From positions 1-6,111 of the forward strand of contig JAJYGO010000060.1 of NCBI GenBank assembly GCA_021785115.1: a DNA stretch of 6,111 bases, in the 5' to 3' direction. The notes under the pieces were generated by a model. That model was given only the letters and a program-made list of their open reading frames with translations. It was not told the origin of the DNA and searched no databases. This stretch comes from Chloroflexota bacterium (GTDB taxonomy: Bacteria; Chloroflexota; Limnocylindria; Limnocylindrales; CSP1-4). Made by a program: the position numbers and the translations under genes. Below, piece by piece: positions 4,837-6,111 of this stretch. Positions within the stretch are counted from its first letter, which is position 1. Each line of letters opens with the position of its first letter.

Positions 4837-5777
4837 GCACATAGCCTGCTGCGCGCGACTGAGGGGTGCCTGAGGACCGACTGAGGAGGTCCGAAGAAGG
4901 CCCCGGGCCGCCGCCGGCGGCCCGGGGTCGCGAGTGCGACACCGACGAGCATCGCCGCAAGGCCCGCCAGCTGGGAGCCGCCGATGGCATCGCCCGTGAC
5001 GAAGGCCGCCACCACGCCGGCGACCGGCACGAGATAGAGTGCCGACCCGAGGTGGGCCAGCGGTACGCGCTCGAGGAGACCGAACCAGACCACGTACGCG
5101 AGGCCCGTCCCCACCACGCCCAGCAACGCGAGCGCGAGGACGCCGGAGCCGCCGAGCCGAACCGTCAGCGGCTCCCCCACCAGCATGGCCGCCCCGAGCA
5201 GCACCGCGCCGCCCGCGAGGAACTGCCAGGTCGTCACGACGAGCAGGTCCACGCGACCCACGAGCCGCCGCATAAGGATCGTGCCGGCGGCCGGCGCGGC
5301 AGACGAGAGGAGCGCGAGCGAAAGGCCGCCCAGGCTCGAGCCGCTCGTCCGGCCACCCGCCGCCACCAGCAGCACACCCACGGCGCCGAGCGCGATCCCG
5401 GTCGCGCCGCGCCGTCCGACGCGCTCGCCGAAGATGACGGCGCCGGCCACACCCAGGAGGATCGGCTGGGTGTTCCCCACGACGGTCTCGGCGGCAACGC
5501 CGGCGCGGCCGGCCGCGAGGAACATCGCGCCCAGGGCGATGGCGCCGTTCAGCAGGGCGAGCAGCGCCGTGACGCGCCAACCGGCCCCGCCATGCAGCAG
5601 TCGGCGCGGGCCGCCGCGCATGACGACCGCCGCCCCCACGGTCGCCCCACCGAGCAGCGCGCGGACGCCGGCGAGGATGAGCGGCGAGCCCATGGGCGTC
5701 AGGGCCTGGAGCAGCACGAAGCAGATGCCCCAGGCGGCCGCCGCGGCCGCGGTCAGCGCGGTGTCGCGGGCAGTCAT
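4725..5777 (-). CDS. EamA/DMT-superfamily transporter
   Basis: A drug/metabolite-transporter-type permease with two EamA repeats (about residues 7-140 and 150-284) and about ten hydrophobic helices. Typical blocks are GNTQPILLGVAGAVIFGERVGRRGATGIALGAVGVLLV (repeat 1) and SALYLVPVAGVVAAFVTGDAIGGSQLAGLAAMLVGVAL (repeat 2). Members export amino acids or other small metabolites; the substrate is unknown. The start at ATG 5775-5777 is right at the first helix; no clear ribosome site is visible, and the gap to the previous gene is only 21 bases, so coupling is likely. The family is usually about 290-300 residues, matching the point after GRRRRPGAFFG (about residue 296). The last ~55 residues have no membrane or family character and overlap the HMA gene, so either the stop was lost by a frameshift or mutation, or the tail is real but unstructured. 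Confidence 0.85.
   Translation of the reverse strand: MTARDTALTAAAAAAWGICFVLLQALTPMGSPLILAGVRALLGGATVGAAVVMRGGPRRLLHGGAGWRVTALLALLNGAIALGAMFLAAGRAGVAAETVVGNTQPILLGVAGAVIFGERVGRRGATGIALGAVGVLLVAAGGRTSGSSLGGLSLALLSSAAPAAGTILMRRLVGRVDLLVVTTWQFLAGGAVLLGAAMLVGEPLTVRLGGSGVLALALLGVVGTGLAYVVWFGLLERVPLAHLGSALYLVPVAGVVAAFVTGDAIGGSQLAGLAAMLVGVALATPGRRRRPGAFFGPPQSVLRHPSVARSRLCAWMSVGFGSRSSTSAAPATPAGSSVDWPGCRAWWKSR
4856..4888 (-). repeat. three direct repeats with 11-base period upstream of the HMA gene
   Basis: On the plus strand the units are CGACTGAGGGG (4856), TGCCTGAGGAC (4867) and CGACTGAGGAG (4878). The two outer units share nine bases exactly and the middle unit keeps CTGAGG in register. The period equals about one helical turn. 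The block lies 20-52 bases before the HMA start codon, inside the overlapping end of the transporter frame. Tandem 11-base half-sites are typical of OmpR/PhoB-type response regulators; that such a protein binds here is inference. Confidence 0.35.
4901..4927 (-). terminator. perfect 13-bp GC inverted repeat, possible terminator of the transporter gene
   Basis: Positions 4901-4913 and 4915-4927 are exact reverse complements around a single central base, giving a stem that is entirely G and C. Read on the minus strand it is followed by CCTTCTTCGG, a poor but T-containing tail. It falls where an EamA transporter of normal length should end, yet the transporter frame passes through it without a stop. 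It may terminate or attenuate transcription before the HMA gene, or it may simply encode the Arg/Pro-rich tail. Confidence 0.4.
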
Positions 5778-5798
5778 CGCGGGGACCGAGAACCCGGC

Positions 5799-6110
5799 CT
5801 ATGCGTGGGCGACATCGGCAAGGGCGCCCGCCCGCCTGGCCCGTCGGAGCTGGCGCCCGATGAGCGCGATCCCCAGCCCGTTCATGGCCAGGCCGAGGAG
5901 CAGCAGCGGCGTGCGGTACGCGTCGAGAAAGACGGCGGCTGCGGAGAGCCCCACGAGCGGGAGCAGGTCGACCACGTGGTGGGCGCAGCAGGCGAGCATG
6001 GCGGCGCCGCTCGTGCCGGTGCTGGCAGCCGTTACGACCGCGCCCGCGCGGTGGCGGCGATCGACGCGCCGCAGCTCGCTGAAGAGAGCGACCTGCGTGC
6101 CGAAACCCAT
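5799..6110 (-). CDS. membrane protein with CCAHH motif, 5'-partial
   Basis: At least 103 residues are present. After a basic loop (LRRVDRRHRAG) come hydrophobic segments at about residues 24-41, 50-64 and 67-86, then a basic tail (RQLRRARRAGAL). The segment STGTSGAAMLACCAHHVVDLLPLVGLS carries a Cys-Cys-Ala-His-His cluster at about residues 41-45, at the start of a helix, which would suit binding of a thiophilic metal such as copper or mercury; this is inference. An ATG lies at 6108-6110, one base from the window edge, but the protein begins abruptly at a loop following what looks like the end of a helix, so more N-terminal helices probably lie outside the window. It stops at 5799-5801, 21 bases before the transporter start, consistent with an operon with the transporter and HMA genes. 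Confidence 0.65.
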   Translation of the reverse strand: MGFGTQVALFSELRRVDRRHRAGAVVTAASTGTSGAAMLACCAHHVVDLLPLVGLSAAAVFLDAYRTPLLLLGLAMNGLGIALIGRQLRRARRAGALADVAHA

Positions 6111-6111
6111 G

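Overview
The window is very GC-rich chromosomal-type DNA from a bacterium. Nearly all supportable genes lie on the minus strand; the exception is a plus-strand gene at the left edge. The mix of families (DUF3105, DUF2892, DUF302, an Lgt-like membrane protein and a membrane protein with a Cys-Cys-Ala-His-His motif) is compatible with a high-GC Actinobacteria or Chloroflexi lineage, but this is only an inference from gene content. There is no rRNA, tRNA, insertion sequence or CRISPR array that I can see.

Left edge (1-650): a secreted or membrane-anchored DUF3105 protein on the plus strand. Its frame is broken by one missing base in a run of six C. It converges on the minus-strand genes, and a weak hairpin lies between the two.

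Middle (678-2712, minus strand, read right to left): a compact run of a 105-aa uncharacterised protein, a 56-aa single-pass membrane protein, a 93-aa DUF2892 membrane protein, a class I SAM methyltransferase and a DUF302 protein. The first three have clear GGAGG ribosome sites that fix starts well inside the longest open frames. Gaps are 16 to about 80 bases, so one transcript is likely.

Upstream of that (2906-4108, minus): a large Lgt-like integral membrane protein with a secreted beta-type N-terminal domain. It is separated from the small-gene run by 193 bases. Its leader region holds a short inverted repeat and direct repeats around 4171-4209 that look like a repressor operator.

Right part (4609-6111, minus): a 5'-partial membrane protein with a CCAHH motif, an EamA/DMT-type transporter, and a 75-aa HMA-fold protein whose metal motif is CxxD rather than CxxC. 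The transporter frame runs through a perfect GC hairpin and overlaps the HMA gene by over 100 bases. Three 11-bp-period repeats lie just upstream of the HMA start.

As a whole this resembles an accessory metal- or thiol-handling and envelope-stress neighbourhood: an HMA protein, a Cys/His membrane protein, DUF302 and DUF2892, and an envelope-modifying Lgt-like protein. No gene gives a definite substrate. The most interesting points are the Lgt fusion with its candidate operator, the CxxD HMA protein with its repeats, and the conserved-looking run of small unknown genes.
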